Counted from the first letter of the stretch, positions 51,562-62,214 are shown. The stretch: 64,000 nucleotides of DNA from Methylobacterium sp. CB376 (GCF_029714205.1 NZ_CP121648.1:5219001-5283000); one strand, 5' to 3'. The notes: generated by a model not told the origin, from the letters alone. Made by a program: numbers and translations.

Positions 51562-52932
51562 TCAGCTCGCGCGCCTGATGGCGAAGGAGTCGAGGTACTC
51601 CTTGGGCCTGTCGGGGTCGAAGGTCCGGCCCATGACCACGAAGGTCTTCGAGGTGGCGGCGGGGGGGTTGAGCCCGGCCTGCGCCATCAGCTTGGCGGCG
51701 TCCGTGGCGCGGTAGACCTTCTCGGCCACCGCCCGGTAGTCGAGGTCGCCCTTGACCTGCCCCCAGCGCTTCATCTGGGTGAGGATCCAGACCGCGAAGG
51801 AGTGCCACGGGAACGCGTCGAAATCGATCCGGTCGGGCACCCTGCGCACGCTGCCGAGCCCGTCCGCGAAGGTGCCGGTGAGCACCTGCTCCACCACCGT
51901 CACGGGCTGGTTGAGGTAGTTGGCCGGCGCGATCTGGGCCGCGATCTCCTTGCGGTTCTCCGGCTTCGAGGCGTAGGCGGTCGCCTCGATGATCGCCCGC
52001 AGCAGGGCCGCGTAGGTGTTGGGCGTCTCGGTGGCGAAGGCCTGCGAGGCCGCGAAGGCGCAGCAGGGATGCCGGTCCCAGATCTCCTTCGAGAGGAGGT
52101 GGATGAAGCCGACCCCGTCGTAGACCGCGCGCTGGTTGACCGGGTCCGGCGCCAGGAACCCGTCGATGTTCTCTGCCCGCAGGTTGGCGACCAGCTCGGG
52201 CGGCGGCACGGCCCGGATCTGCACGTCGGTGTCCGGGTCGATGCCGTGCTCCGCCAGGTAGTAGCGCAGCAGGTAATTGTGCATCGAGTAGTCGAACGGC
52301 ACCGCGAGCCTGAAGCCCTTCCAGGACTTGGGATCGCGCCGGTCCTTGTGCTTCACCGAGAGGGTGATCGCCTGCCCGTTGACGTTCTCGACCGCCGGCA
52401 TCGTGTAGGGCTGCGGGGTCGAGCCGATGCCGAGCGAGATCGCGATCGGCATCGGCGCGAGCATGTGGGCGGCGTCGTACTCCTTGCTCAGGGTCTTGTC
52501 GCGGATGACGGCCCAGCCGGCGGTCTTCACCACCTCCACGGCGAGGCCCTGCTTGGCGTAGAAGCCCATCGGCGCCGCCATGATGATCGGCGTCGCGCAG
52601 GTGATCGGGATGAAGCCGACCTTGAGGTCCTTCCGCTCCGGCGCGCCGGCCTGCGCGAAGGCCTCCGTGACGAAGCCGATCGGCAGCACCTCGCGCAGGG
52701 CGGCCGCCGCCGCCCCCGCCCCCACCGCCGCCAGGAAGGCCCGGCGGGTGGCGTCGCGGGGGAAGAGCGCCCGCATCACCGCGCCCTCCACCAGCCGCTC
52801 GGCCCGCGCCTCCGCCGGAGCCTCCGCGGCCGCGGCCGCGTCGTGCGCGGCCTGGCTCTCGTGCGCGCCGCAGGCGCAACCGCCCCGCCGCAGGCGCCGC
52901 CGCGCGTCGAAGGGATCGTCGAACAGGGCCAT
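51562..52932 (-). CDS. cynA: cyanate/nitrate-type ABC transporter substrate-binding protein
   Basis: 456 residues from ATG 52932 (AGAGGA upstream). NrtA/CmpA-type: LKVGFIPITCATPIIMAAPMGFYAKQGLAVEVVKTAGWAVIRDKTLSKEYDAAHMLAPMPIAISLGIGS is the family's N-terminal lobe. A Tat signal TRRAFLAAVGAGAAAAAL starts only at residue 62. Ahead of it is a separate segment with C19, C21, H24 and H30 (CACGAHESQAAH), which looks like a small metal site that would be removed or stay cytoplasmic. First gene of the operon, behind a sigma-54 promoter. Confidence 0.9.
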   Translation of the reverse strand: MALFDDPFDARRRLRRGGCACGAHESQAAHDAAAAAEAPAEARAERLVEGAVMRALFPRDATRRAFLAAVGAGAAAAALREVLPIGFVTEAFAQAGAPERKDLKVGFIPITCATPIIMAAPMGFYAKQGLAVEVVKTAGWAVIRDKTLSKEYDAAHMLAPMPIAISLGIGSTPQPYTMPAVENVNGQAITLSVKHKDRRDPKSWKGFRLAVPFDYSMHNYLLRYYLAEHGIDPDTDVQIRAVPPPELVANLRAENIDGFLAPDPVNQRAVYDGVGFIHLLSKEIWDRHPCCAFAASQAFATETPNTYAALLRAIIEATAYASKPENRKEIAAQIAPANYLNQPVTVVEQVLTGTFADGLGSVRRVPDRIDFDAFPWHSFAVWILTQMKRWGQVKGDLDYRAVAEKVYRATDAAKLMAQAGLNPPAATSKTFVVMGRTFDPDRPKEYLDSFAIRRAS

Positions 52933-52972
52933 CGTGTCCTCTCGCGAGCCGGACTCCATGGGCCAGCAGGTT

Positions 52973-52988
52973 GGCAAGGCGCGTGCCA
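52973..52988 (-). promoter_or_regulatory. sigma-54 promoter of the cyanate operon
   Basis: Read on the minus strand TGGCACG (52988-52982), CGCC, TTGCC (52977-52973), with GG and GC exactly 10 bases apart. The transcript would start near 52962, about 30 bases before the cynA ATG. Almost the same sequence as the dctA promoter in this window. Confidence 0.85.
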
Positions 52989-53046
52989 AGCCGGCCCGGC
53001 CACGAAAACCTTGCGGAACGAGAAGCTTAGCCTTACACGGGAGGAC

Positions 53047-53099
53047 CACGAGATGTCGTGATTCACGATCCTTCGCAGTGTCTGCCACGAGATCTCGTG
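53047..53099. promoter_or_regulatory. two palindromic upstream activator sites
   Basis: CACGAGATGTCGTG (53047-53060) and CACGAGATCTCGTG (53086-53099; a perfect palindrome) share CACGA/TCGTG arms and are centred 39 bases apart, about 85-130 bases upstream of the predicted cyn transcription start. This is the arrangement of enhancer sites for a sigma-54 activator; the next gene encodes one. They also lie just upstream of that gene's start, so autoregulation is possible. Confidence 0.75.
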
Positions 53100-53130
53100 A
53101 TCCCGCGACGGTCCCGGCCCGGAGGACCCC

Positions 53131-55050
<1,920 letters not shown>

Positions 55051-55113
55051 CCCCTTGGCGCGGGGCGATCCGGGGACGGCGCGGGCGCGGCGCCTCGGCC
55101 CCCGCGCCCCACC

Positions 55114-56241
55114 CTAGTGCTGCAACTCGGCCAGCATCCGCTTGAGGTGCTTGATCGCCGGCGTCGCCACCGCCAGGAAGCACGCCTCGCGCAGGCGGCG
55201 CTGCGCCCCGGCCCCGACGAGCAGGCCCGCCGTCCCGCAATGCAGGAGCGCGTTCTGCGCCGCGCAGAGGGCGAGTTCGCTCGCCGCCAGCCGCGCCTCC
55301 AGCACGCGGCGCCAGTAGGCCGGATCGGTCTCGAAGGGCGTGGCGGCGAGGCGGTCGACCTCGTCCTCCAGGGCGTCGAGCCGGTCGGAGACCTCGCGGG
55401 GCTGGACGTCGAGGGCGCGGTTCGCCGGCGCCAGCACGCGGGCGACGTCGCACATCAGGCGCAGGGAGCCGCGCACGAGGCCGATCGCCATGCCGATCTG
55501 GAGCAGGAGCACCGCCGCCCGGACGCGCTTGTAGAAGCCCTCGAGGGGATCGGCGAGCAGGTCCTCGTCGGGCACGAAGACGTCGCGGAACTCCACCGCC
55601 CGGGTCCGGGCGCCGCCGAGGGCGAGGAAGCGGCCCGGCTCGCCGAGGCGCAGCCCCTCGGCGCCGCAGCGCATCACCGCCATGGCCGTACGCCCCTCCG
55701 GCCGGGCGAAGACCGCGGCGAAGACGTGATCGGGACCGAGATTCGAGACGAAGGGCAGCGTCCCGCTCACCCGGTAGCCCCCGGCCGCGCGGGCGCCGTC
55801 GAGGGCGATGCGCTCCAGGCCCAGATAGGTCTTGATCGGGTTGGCGAGGCCGACGCCGCCGAGCACCGTGCCCGCGGCGACGCGCGGCCCGAGGCCGTCG
55901 CGCAGCTCGGCATTGTGGCTGCAGGCGATCACGAAGGCGAGGGCGGCCTGGCAGGTCATGCAGTAGGCGGCGGTGAGGCAGTGCTCGCCGGCCTCCGCCA
56001 CGGCCTGGATGGCGCCGCCCAGATGCGCCGCACCCCGCGGCCCGCCGGCCGGGAGATGCGCCGCGTAGGCCCCGGCAGCCCCGAAGGCGCGCAGGGCCGC
56101 CTCCGGGTAGAGGCCCTCCTCGTCGATGCGGCGCACGAGGGGAACGAGGTCGCGGTCGGCGGCGCGGCGAAGCGCCGCCAGCATGGTCTCGATCGCGGCG
56201 GGGCCGTCCGGCTCCGCCTGCATCGTCATCACCCGCAGCAT
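55114..56241 (-). CDS. acyl-CoA dehydrogenase family protein
   Basis: 375 residues from ATG 56241 (GGGGAG upstream; frame open to 56328). Acyl-CoA dehydrogenase fold: YCMTCQAALAFVIACSHN in the helical domain, ANPIKTYLGLERIALDG and GGYRVSGTLPFVSNLGPD in the beta domain, C-terminal helices with NALLHCGTAGLLVGAGAQRRLREACFLAVATPAIKH. The TEP/WYIT motifs of classic enzymes are weak, so it may be a flavin monooxygenase- or dibenzothiophene-type member. Convergent with the sigma-54 activator and divergent from an SDR. Confidence 0.82.
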   Translation of the reverse strand: MLRVMTMQAEPDGPAAIETMLAALRRAADRDLVPLVRRIDEEGLYPEAALRAFGAAGAYAAHLPAGGPRGAAHLGGAIQAVAEAGEHCLTAAYCMTCQAALAFVIACSHNAELRDGLGPRVAAGTVLGGVGLANPIKTYLGLERIALDGARAAGGYRVSGTLPFVSNLGPDHVFAAVFARPEGRTAMAVMRCGAEGLRLGEPGRFLALGGARTRAVEFRDVFVPDEDLLADPLEGFYKRVRAAVLLLQIGMAIGLVRGSLRLMCDVARVLAPANRALDVQPREVSDRLDALEDEVDRLAATPFETDPAYWRRVLEARLAASELALCAAQNALLHCGTAGLLVGAGAQRRLREACFLAVATPAIKHLKRMLAELQH

Positions 56242-56458
56242 GGTCGTCTCCCCGGCGGACCCCGGAGGCCCGGCTGGCCCCCTCCGCGGTCGGGCCCGGC
56301 GCCGGGCCATGTCCAAGAACCGTGCCACCCGCTCCCGCCGAGGCCCCGCCGCGGGTTCGGGCCGAGGCCCGCCCCGCGGCCGCGGGCGCCCCGGTGGGCG
56401 CCGGGGCGCATCGCCCTATCTCGCCGGCGCATCCCTCCGCCTCAGCAGGATCCGCAGC

Positions 56459-57298
56459 ATGACAGATCATCCCGCCCTGGCGCCGGGCCGGGTCGCCGTC
56501 GTCACCGGGGCGGCGAGCGGCATCGGCCTCGCCGCCGCCCGCCATTGCGCCGGCCGCGGCATGGCCGTGGTTCTCGCCGACCTCCCGGGCGAGGCGCTCG
56601 ACGCCGCCGCGGCCTCGGTCGCGCAGGCGGGCGCCGCCGCGGTGCGCGCCGTGCCCACCGACGTGGCGCGGCGGGAGGCGGTCGCCGCCCTGCACGCGGC
56701 CGCGACGGATCTCGGCCCGATCTCCTTCGTGATGGCGAATGCCGGGATCGAGGCCGGCGGGCGCTTCTTCTCGGACGAGGCGACCTGGCGGCGCATCCTC
56801 GACACGAATCTCTGGGGCGTCATCAACGCCCTGCAGGTCTTCGTGCCGGGGCTGATCGAGGCAGGGGCGCCGGCCGCCCTGGTGGTGACCGGCTCCAAGC
56901 AGGGCATCACGACCCCGCCGGGCAACACTCCCTACAACGTCAGCAAGGCGGGGGTGCGGGTCGTCGCGGAGGCGCTCGCCCACGAATTGCGCCAGCACGC
57001 CGTGCCGGTCACCGCCCACCTGCTGATCCCGGGCTTCGTCTATACGGGCCTCACCCGCGCCCGCGGGGTGTCCGAGAAGCCGGCCGCCGCCTGGACGCCC
57101 GAGCAGACGGTGGCCCTGATGGTGCGGGGCGTCGCGGCCGGCGACTTCTACATCCTGTGCCCCGACAACGAGACCACCCGGGAGCAGGACGAGAGGCGGA
57201 TGCGCTGGGGCCTCGACGACATTCTCCTGAACAGACCGGCCCTGTCCCGCTGGCACCCCGATTACAAGGACGCATTTTCGGTCTACATGGGCGCGTGA
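56459..57298 (+). CDS. short-chain dehydrogenase/reductase
   Basis: 279 residues. Cofactor site TGAASGIG near residues 17-24, NAG in MANAGIEAGG, catalytic Tyr/Lys in YNVSKAGVRVVAEALAHELRQ. The extended C-terminus (DNETTREQDERRMRWGLDDILLNRPALSRWHPDYKDAFSVYMGA) is family-specific. ATG 56459. Probably NADP-dependent; the substrate is unknown. Divergent from the acyl-CoA dehydrogenase, ends in a hairpin. Confidence 0.88.
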   Translation: MTDHPALAPGRVAVVTGAASGIGLAAARHCAGRGMAVVLADLPGEALDAAAASVAQAGAAAVRAVPTDVARREAVAALHAAATDLGPISFVMANAGIEAGGRFFSDEATWRRILDTNLWGVINALQVFVPGLIEAGAPAALVVTGSKQGITTPPGNTPYNVSKAGVRVVAEALAHELRQHAVPVTAHLLIPGFVYTGLTRARGVSEKPAAAWTPEQTVALMVRGVAAGDFYILCPDNETTREQDERRMRWGLDDILLNRPALSRWHPDYKDAFSVYMGA

Positions 57299-57302
57299 CG
57301 CG

Positions 57303-57335
57303 GCTTCCCGAAGGGCACCCGCCCTTCGGGGAAGC
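57303..57335 (+). terminator. hairpin after the SDR gene
   Basis: GCTTCCCGAAGGGC (57303-57316) pairs with GCCCTTCGGGGAAGC (57321-57335) with a single bulged base, 5 bases past the stop. No T-run. Stem strength suggests transcript ending or protection. Confidence 0.6.
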
Positions 57336-57409
57336 GCGGGGCGCCGTTCCAGGCCCGTGGCGGCTTGCTTGCATCGTGCCGCGGCCGATTACCGGAGATT
57401 GCAGGCCGT

Positions 57410-58891
57410 ATGCCCAAGATCATTCCCGTCGCCTCCTTCGACGGCGTCGTGTTCGGCGCCACCGGCGACCTGACGATGCGCAAGCTGCTGCCGGCGCTCT
57501 ACTACCGGTTCCGCGACCGGCAGATCCCGGAGACCAGCCGCATCGTCGCGGCGGCGCGCAGCCACCACCCCGATTCGGAGTACCGCGAGATGGCGCTCGC
57601 GGCGCTCAGGCGGCACGTGCCGGCGGCGGATCTCGACGCCGAGACCGTGCAGGGCTTCCTGAGCCACATCACCTACGTGGCCGTGGACGGGCTCGGCGAG
57701 GAGGGCTGGGACGACCTCGCGCGGCTCCTCGACGAGCGCCCGGACCAGGTGCGCTCGTACTACCTCGCCACCTCGCCGAGCCTCTACGGCCCGATCTGCC
57801 GCAACCTCGCGGCCCACGGGCTGATCGGGCCGAAGGCGCGGGTCGTCCTGGAGAAGCCGATCGGCCACGATCTCGCCTCCGCGCGGGCCATCAACGACCA
57901 AGTCGGCGAGGTCTTTCCCGAGAGCCAGATCTTCCGCATCGACCATTATCTCGGCAAGGAGACGGTGCAGAATCTGCTGGCCCTGCGCTTCGCCAACACG
58001 ATCTTCGAGCGGCTGTGGAACGCCGACGTGATCGACCACGTGCAGATCACGGTCGCCGAGACGGTCGGGGTCGAGGGGCGCGGCGGCTACTACGACACGT
58101 CCGGCGCCCTGCGGGACATGCTGCAGAACCACCTGCTGCAGCTCCTCTGCCTCACCGCCATGGAGAGCCCGCTCTCCCTCGACCCGGATTCGGTGCGCGA
58201 CGAGAAGCTGAAGGTGCTGCGGGCGCTCAAGCCGATCCCGTCGCACGAGATCCCGCACCTGACGGTGCGCGGCCAATACGCGGCGGGCGCGGTCGACGGC
58301 AGGCCGGTGCCGAGCTACCTCGCCGATCTCGGCCAGGGCGCCCGCAGCCACACCGAGACCTTCGTGGCCCTGAAGCTCGAACTCCTGATGCCGCGCTGGG
58401 CGGGCGTGCCGTTCTACCTGCGCACCGGCAAGCGCATGCCGCAGAAGATGTCCGAGATCGTGGTGCAGTTCCGCTCCTCGCCCTTCAGCATCTTCCCGCC
58501 GGAATCCTTCGCCCGGGAGCCGAACCGGCTGGTGATCCGGCTGCAGCCCGAGGAGGGCATCAAGCTCGAGGTGATGACGAAGGAGCCCGGCCCGGGCGGC
58601 ATGCGGCTGCGGCCGACGGGGCTCGACATCAGCTTCGAGGAGACCTTCAACCAGCGCTACCCGGACGCCTACGAGCGCCTGCTGATGGACGTGGTGCGGG
58701 GCAACGCGACCCTGTTCATGCGCCGCGACGAGGTCGAGGCGGCCTGGGCCTGGGCCGACGGGGTGCTGCAGGCCTGGGCGGACCGGCCCGAGCCGCCCCG
58801 CCCCTACCCGGCCGGCACCTGGGGGCCGACCGCGGCCATCGCGCTGATCGAGCGCGACGGCAGGACCTGGCACGAGAACCTCGTCCCCTGA
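57410..58891 (+). CDS. zwf: glucose-6-phosphate 1-dehydrogenase
   Basis: 493 residues. First step of the oxidative pentose phosphate and Entner-Doudoroff routes, making NADPH. Rossmann motif GATGDL (16-21; usually GASGDL), substrate-binding EKPIGHD (148-154), catalytic RIDHYLGKE (176-184), and the C-terminal RTGKRM and SFEETF blocks. ATG 57410; ribosome site CGGAG 13 bases upstream is distant. Convergent with the FkbM gene. Confidence 0.96.
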   Translation: MPKIIPVASFDGVVFGATGDLTMRKLLPALYYRFRDRQIPETSRIVAAARSHHPDSEYREMALAALRRHVPAADLDAETVQGFLSHITYVAVDGLGEEGWDDLARLLDERPDQVRSYYLATSPSLYGPICRNLAAHGLIGPKARVVLEKPIGHDLASARAINDQVGEVFPESQIFRIDHYLGKETVQNLLALRFANTIFERLWNADVIDHVQITVAETVGVEGRGGYYDTSGALRDMLQNHLLQLLCLTAMESPLSLDPDSVRDEKLKVLRALKPIPSHEIPHLTVRGQYAAGAVDGRPVPSYLADLGQGARSHTETFVALKLELLMPRWAGVPFYLRTGKRMPQKMSEIVVQFRSSPFSIFPPESFAREPNRLVIRLQPEEGIKLEVMTKEPGPGGMRLRPTGLDISFEETFNQRYPDAYERLLMDVVRGNATLFMRRDEVEAAWAWADGVLQAWADRPEPPRPYPAGTWGPTAAIALIERDGRTWHENLVP

Positions 58892-58919
58892 GCCCCTCCC
58901 CGTCCGGGCGCGCCCCGCC

Positions 58920-59777
58920 TCAGGCGCGCGCGACCGGCAGGCCGAGCAGGGCCTCCCCGGCGCCCGGCGCGTCGAGGGTCGCCACCTCCCCGTCCGAGCG
59001 GATGCGGTGGAAGCGGTAGCCGGGCAGCAGCGCGGCGAGGTCGGCTTGCGCCGGGACGCCCTCGACGACCAGCCAGGGCGCGAAGCGCGCGAGGCTGCTT
59101 GCGGCCCCGCGCAGGGCGGCCAGCGGCCGTCCCTCGCCGCCGAGGCGGATCCCGTCGAGGCGCTCCAGCCGGTACTGGCCGGCGACCGCGTCGATGGTGG
59201 TGACCTCCGCCCGCAGGGTCGCGGCGCCCCGCGGCCCGGCCCCGGCGCGCGCCTCCCCGAAGAAGCGGCCGGCGCGGGCCTCGACCGGGCGGGTTCCCGG
59301 GGCGGCGCCGGCGTCGCAGGGCACGTAGCGGACCTGGTTCAGGCGGTTGGCCGCCACGTTGGCGGCGAGCTTGCGCTGCTGCGCGGCCTGGGCCTCGAAG
59401 GCGAAGACGGCGCCGGACGGGCCGACCCGCTTGGCCGCCACCAGGGTGACCTCGCCGATCCGGGCGCCGACGTCGAACAGGACCTGGCCCGGCCCGAGCA
59501 GGCCGTCGAGGCAGCGCACCACGCCGGGCCGGTGATAGCCGCACCAGAAGATGTCGCTCGCCGCCTGCTCGCAGAGGTCGAGGGCGATGCGCAGGTTCCC
59601 GTCGAAATCCGCGACTTCCTGCACGCCGAAGCGGGCGGAGCGGCGCTGGATCGCCTCCACGACCGGCTGGGCCGCGCGCAGCCGATGCAGCCGCAATGTC
59701 AACCGGCGCGCGAGCTGCATCGACACCACGCAATCCTCCTCCCTGCTCAACCTTGGCGATAGTGTGGTGAAGAGCAT
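58920..59777 (-). CDS. FkbM-family methyltransferase
   Basis: 285 residues from ATG 59777 (GGAGG 10 bases upstream). A GTG at 59729 with GAGGAGG 5 bases upstream would give 269 residues and is equally possible. Rossmann methyltransferase: IFWCGYHRPGVVRCLDGLLGPGQVLFDVGARIGEVTLVAAKRVGPSGAVFAFEAQ contains motif I (DVGARIGE) and FEAQ binds the ribose. TTIDAV and DGIRLGGEG follow the FkbM pattern. Such enzymes methylate sugars or polyketide-like compounds. No pathway neighbour. Convergent with zwf. Confidence 0.85.
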   Translation of the reverse strand: MLFTTLSPRLSREEDCVVSMQLARRLTLRLHRLRAAQPVVEAIQRRSARFGVQEVADFDGNLRIALDLCEQAASDIFWCGYHRPGVVRCLDGLLGPGQVLFDVGARIGEVTLVAAKRVGPSGAVFAFEAQAAQQRKLAANVAANRLNQVRYVPCDAGAAPGTRPVEARAGRFFGEARAGAGPRGAATLRAEVTTIDAVAGQYRLERLDGIRLGGEGRPLAALRGAASSLARFAPWLVVEGVPAQADLAALLPGYRFHRIRSDGEVATLDAPGAGEALLGLPVARA

Positions 59778-59982
59778 CGGCCGCGACCCTCCGCTAAGAT
59801 TACCGAAGGATGACGGCGATGTCGGTGCCGAGGCCGGCCGGAAACGCCCTGTAGCTTGTATAATTCCAAAATTTATCAATGGGATACGGCAGCGCCGGGA
59901 CGCCTTCCCTTCCCGATCCGGTCGCACTAGAGGGTGGCCGTCGCGCCCGGCCGGGCGCCGATCTCCCGAGGGTGCCGCCGCC

Positions 59983-60659
59983 ATGCCGTCCTGCCGTCCG
60001 TTCCGTCTCGCCCTGACCCTCGCCCTGGCGCTCGGCGCGGGCCGCGCGCTCGGCCAGGAGGGCGAGGCGCCGGCCGCTCCGGAGCCCGCCCCGGCCCCCG
60101 CTCCCGCTCACGCCCCGGCGAAGCCCGCGCGCCGGCCCTCCCCGGCCCACCGGCCCGCGCCGCCCCCGCCGCCCCGGCCCCCGCGGCGGCCCCGTCCGCC
60201 GCGCCGGCCGGCTGGCCGCCGGGGGCGAGCGCGGTGAGCGAGGTCTACGGGGACTGGACGGTCAGCTGCAGCCGCGAGGGCGAGGCGCGGACCTGCCAGG
60301 TCTCGCAGGCCCAGGGCGATTCCCAGACCGGGCGGCGGCGCTTCAGCATCGAGCTGCGCCAGCCGCAGAACGGCCGCAGCGAGGGCGTCGTGCTGGTTCC
60401 GCTCGGGCTGCAGGTCGAGCCGGGCATCACCTTCAAGCTCGACGACGCGACGCTGGGCAAGGGAGCCCCCTTCACCACCTGCGTGACGGCCGGCTGCATC
60501 GCCCCGATCAGCTTCCCGACCGTCGCCACCGACGCCATGCGGACCGCCGTCGCCCTGCGCGTGACCGGCATGAAGCAGAACGGCGAGGCCGAGACCTTCA
60601 CGGTGCCGCTCTCGGGCTTCGCGGCGGCCTTCGCCCGCATGGCCGCCCTCTCGGGCTGA
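59983..60659 (+). pseudogene. IalB-family exported protein, reading frame broken in the Pro/Ala linker
   Basis: ATG 59983 opens the signal peptide RLALTLALALGAGRALGQ and a Pro/Ala stretch in one frame; this frame becomes Arg/Pro nonsense and ends at 60237. The IalB domain (VYGDWTVSCSREGEARTCQVSQAQ to the stop at 60657-60659) lies in the frame one base back. The switch is near 60150-60175, within C/G-only proline codons. IalB-like proteins are periplasmic and widespread in alphaproteobacteria (invasion-associated locus B). Either a genuine lesion or sequence error; the intact product would be about 225 residues. Confidence 0.75.
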
Positions 60660-60747
60660 TCCGGGCAGGTTGCCCGCGCTTTCAGCAGCGCTGCCCACGC
60701 CCTGCGCCGCGGTCCCGGCGCGCGGGCCCGCGCCCCCGGGGAGGATC

Positions 60748-60762
60748 TGGCACGGCTCCTGC
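60748..60762 (+). promoter_or_regulatory. sigma-54 promoter of the nitrate transporter gene
   Basis: TGGCACG (60748-60754), GCTC, CTGC (60759-60762): GG and GC are 10 bases apart; the -12 is CTGC rather than TTGC. Start near 60774, immediately before the two-hairpin leader. NtrC control would be usual, but no clear NtrC box was seen. Confidence 0.65.
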
Positions 60763-60794
60763 TTGCGGCGAGGAAGGCTGGCCGAAGGCGCCAC

Positions 60795-60831
60795 CGGGCA
60801 AAGACGCCCGAGCCACGGACAGGGTCGTCCG
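60795..60831 (+). promoter_or_regulatory. ANTAR-type dual hexaloop leader RNA
   Basis: Two successive hairpins with 5-bp stems and 6-base loops: CGGGC-AAAGAC-GCCCG (60795-60810) and CGGAC-AGGGTC-GTCCG (60816-60831), 5 bases apart. Both loops have A at position 1 and G at position 4, the recognition rule for ANTAR antiterminators such as NasR/NasT. It lies about 100 bases upstream of a nitrate transporter gene. A downstream terminator is not obvious; a weak stem at 60869-60901 lacks a T-run. Confidence 0.7.
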
Positions 60832-60933
60832 CATCGACGGGATCACGGACACGGCCATGCGCGCCGAGCGTCCGCACGTCCCACCCTGAAGCGCACGGAC
60901 GTCCCCGCGGGGGCTCCGCGTGAGGCTCGATCC

Positions 60934-62190
60934 ATGGCCGATCTCAAGACCGTGATGAAGTCGGGGCACCCCCTGACGCTCTTCGCCGCGTTCCTCTACT
61001 TCGATTTCTGCTTCGCGATCTGGGTGCTGAACGGCGCGATGGGCCCGTTCATCACCGAGGCCTTCAGGCTCACCCCGGCCCAGACCGGCTTCATGATCTC
61101 CCTGCCGATCCTCGCGGGGGCCGTCATGCGCTTCCCGCTCGGGGTCCTCGCCCAGTATATCGGCCGCAAGAACGCCGCGCTGACCGAGATGTCGCTGATC
61201 ATCCTGGCGATGGCGTACGGCTTCTTCGCGGTGTCGAGCTACGGCGACGTGCTCGCCATGGGCGTGCTGCTCGGCATCGCGGGCGCCTCCTTCGGGGTGG
61301 CGCTGTCGCTCGGCTCGGGCTGGTTCCCGCCGGAGCACAAGGGCCTCGCCATGGGCATCGCGGGCGCGGGCAATTCGGGCACGGTGCTCGCGGTGCTGTT
61401 CGCCCCGCCGCTCGCCCAGGCCTATGGCTGGCAGGCGGTCTACGGCTTCGCCGGCCTGGTCATGGCCGTGCCGCTCCTCGTCATGGTGATCCTCGCCAAG
61501 GAGCCCCCGGACCGCGAGCATCAGAGCTTTCGCGAGCACGTCGCCTGCCTGTTCGAGAAGGACGGCTGGGCCTTCAACCTGATCTACGTGATTACGTTCG
61601 GCGGCTTCATCGGGCTGTCGAATTTCCTGCCGACCTTCTTCTACGAGCAGTTCGCCGTGACCAAGGTCGAGGCGGGCCGGCTGACCATGCTGGCGGCGCT
61701 GATGGGCTCGGGCATCCGGGTGGCGGGCGGCTACTTCGCCGACCGGATCGGCGGCATCCTGGTGCTGACCGTGGTGCTGCTCGCGGCGGTCGGCTCGTTC
61801 CTGCTCCTCACCGCCTCGCCGCCGCTCCTGGCGACCACGATCCTGTTCATGGTCTGCTTCGCGGCGCTCGGGGCCGGGAACGGAGCGCTGTTCCAGCTCG
61901 TGCCGCTGCGCTGGCCGACCAACACCGCGGTGGCGGGCTCGATGATCGGCGAGATCGGAGCCCTCGGCGGGGCGATCCTGCCGAACGCCATGGGCCTGTC
62001 GAAGCAGGTCACGGGCGGCTTCGCGGCCGGCTTCGTCCTCTACGCAGCCTTCGCGGCCGCGGTGCTCGGCTGCCTGGCGCTGTGGTCGCGCCGGTGGGTC
62101 GGACGCTGGGTCGGCCCGCGCGGCAAGGTGCTGAGCGCCGAGCCCGCGCGGGAGGGCGGCGTCCTGGCGGCGGGCGCCCAGCGCGCCTGA
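60934..62190 (+). CDS. nitrate/nitrite MFS transporter (NarK/NasA family)
   Basis: 418 residues, 12 membrane helices, NNP family. Signatures: FMISLPILAGAVMRFPLGVLAQYIGRKNAA after helix 2, first nitrate signature AGAGNSGTVLAVLFAP, second GAGNGALFQLVP. Residues R66-type (GAVMRFPLG) that binds nitrate is present. ATG 60934. Imports nitrate (or exchanges nitrite) across the inner membrane. Upstream sigma-54 promoter and ANTAR leader point to assimilation under nitrogen and nitrate control. No nasB, nirB or nasST gene is in the window. Confidence 0.93.
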   Translation: MADLKTVMKSGHPLTLFAAFLYFDFCFAIWVLNGAMGPFITEAFRLTPAQTGFMISLPILAGAVMRFPLGVLAQYIGRKNAALTEMSLIILAMAYGFFAVSSYGDVLAMGVLLGIAGASFGVALSLGSGWFPPEHKGLAMGIAGAGNSGTVLAVLFAPPLAQAYGWQAVYGFAGLVMAVPLLVMVILAKEPPDREHQSFREHVACLFEKDGWAFNLIYVITFGGFIGLSNFLPTFFYEQFAVTKVEAGRLTMLAALMGSGIRVAGGYFADRIGGILVLTVVLLAAVGSFLLLTASPPLLATTILFMVCFAALGAGNGALFQLVPLRWPTNTAVAGSMIGEIGALGGAILPNAMGLSKQVTGGFAAGFVLYAAFAAAVLGCLALWSRRWVGRWVGPRGKVLSAEPAREGGVLAAGAQRA

Positions 62191-62214
62191 TGCCCGGGAC
62201 GGCGCGCGGGACCA

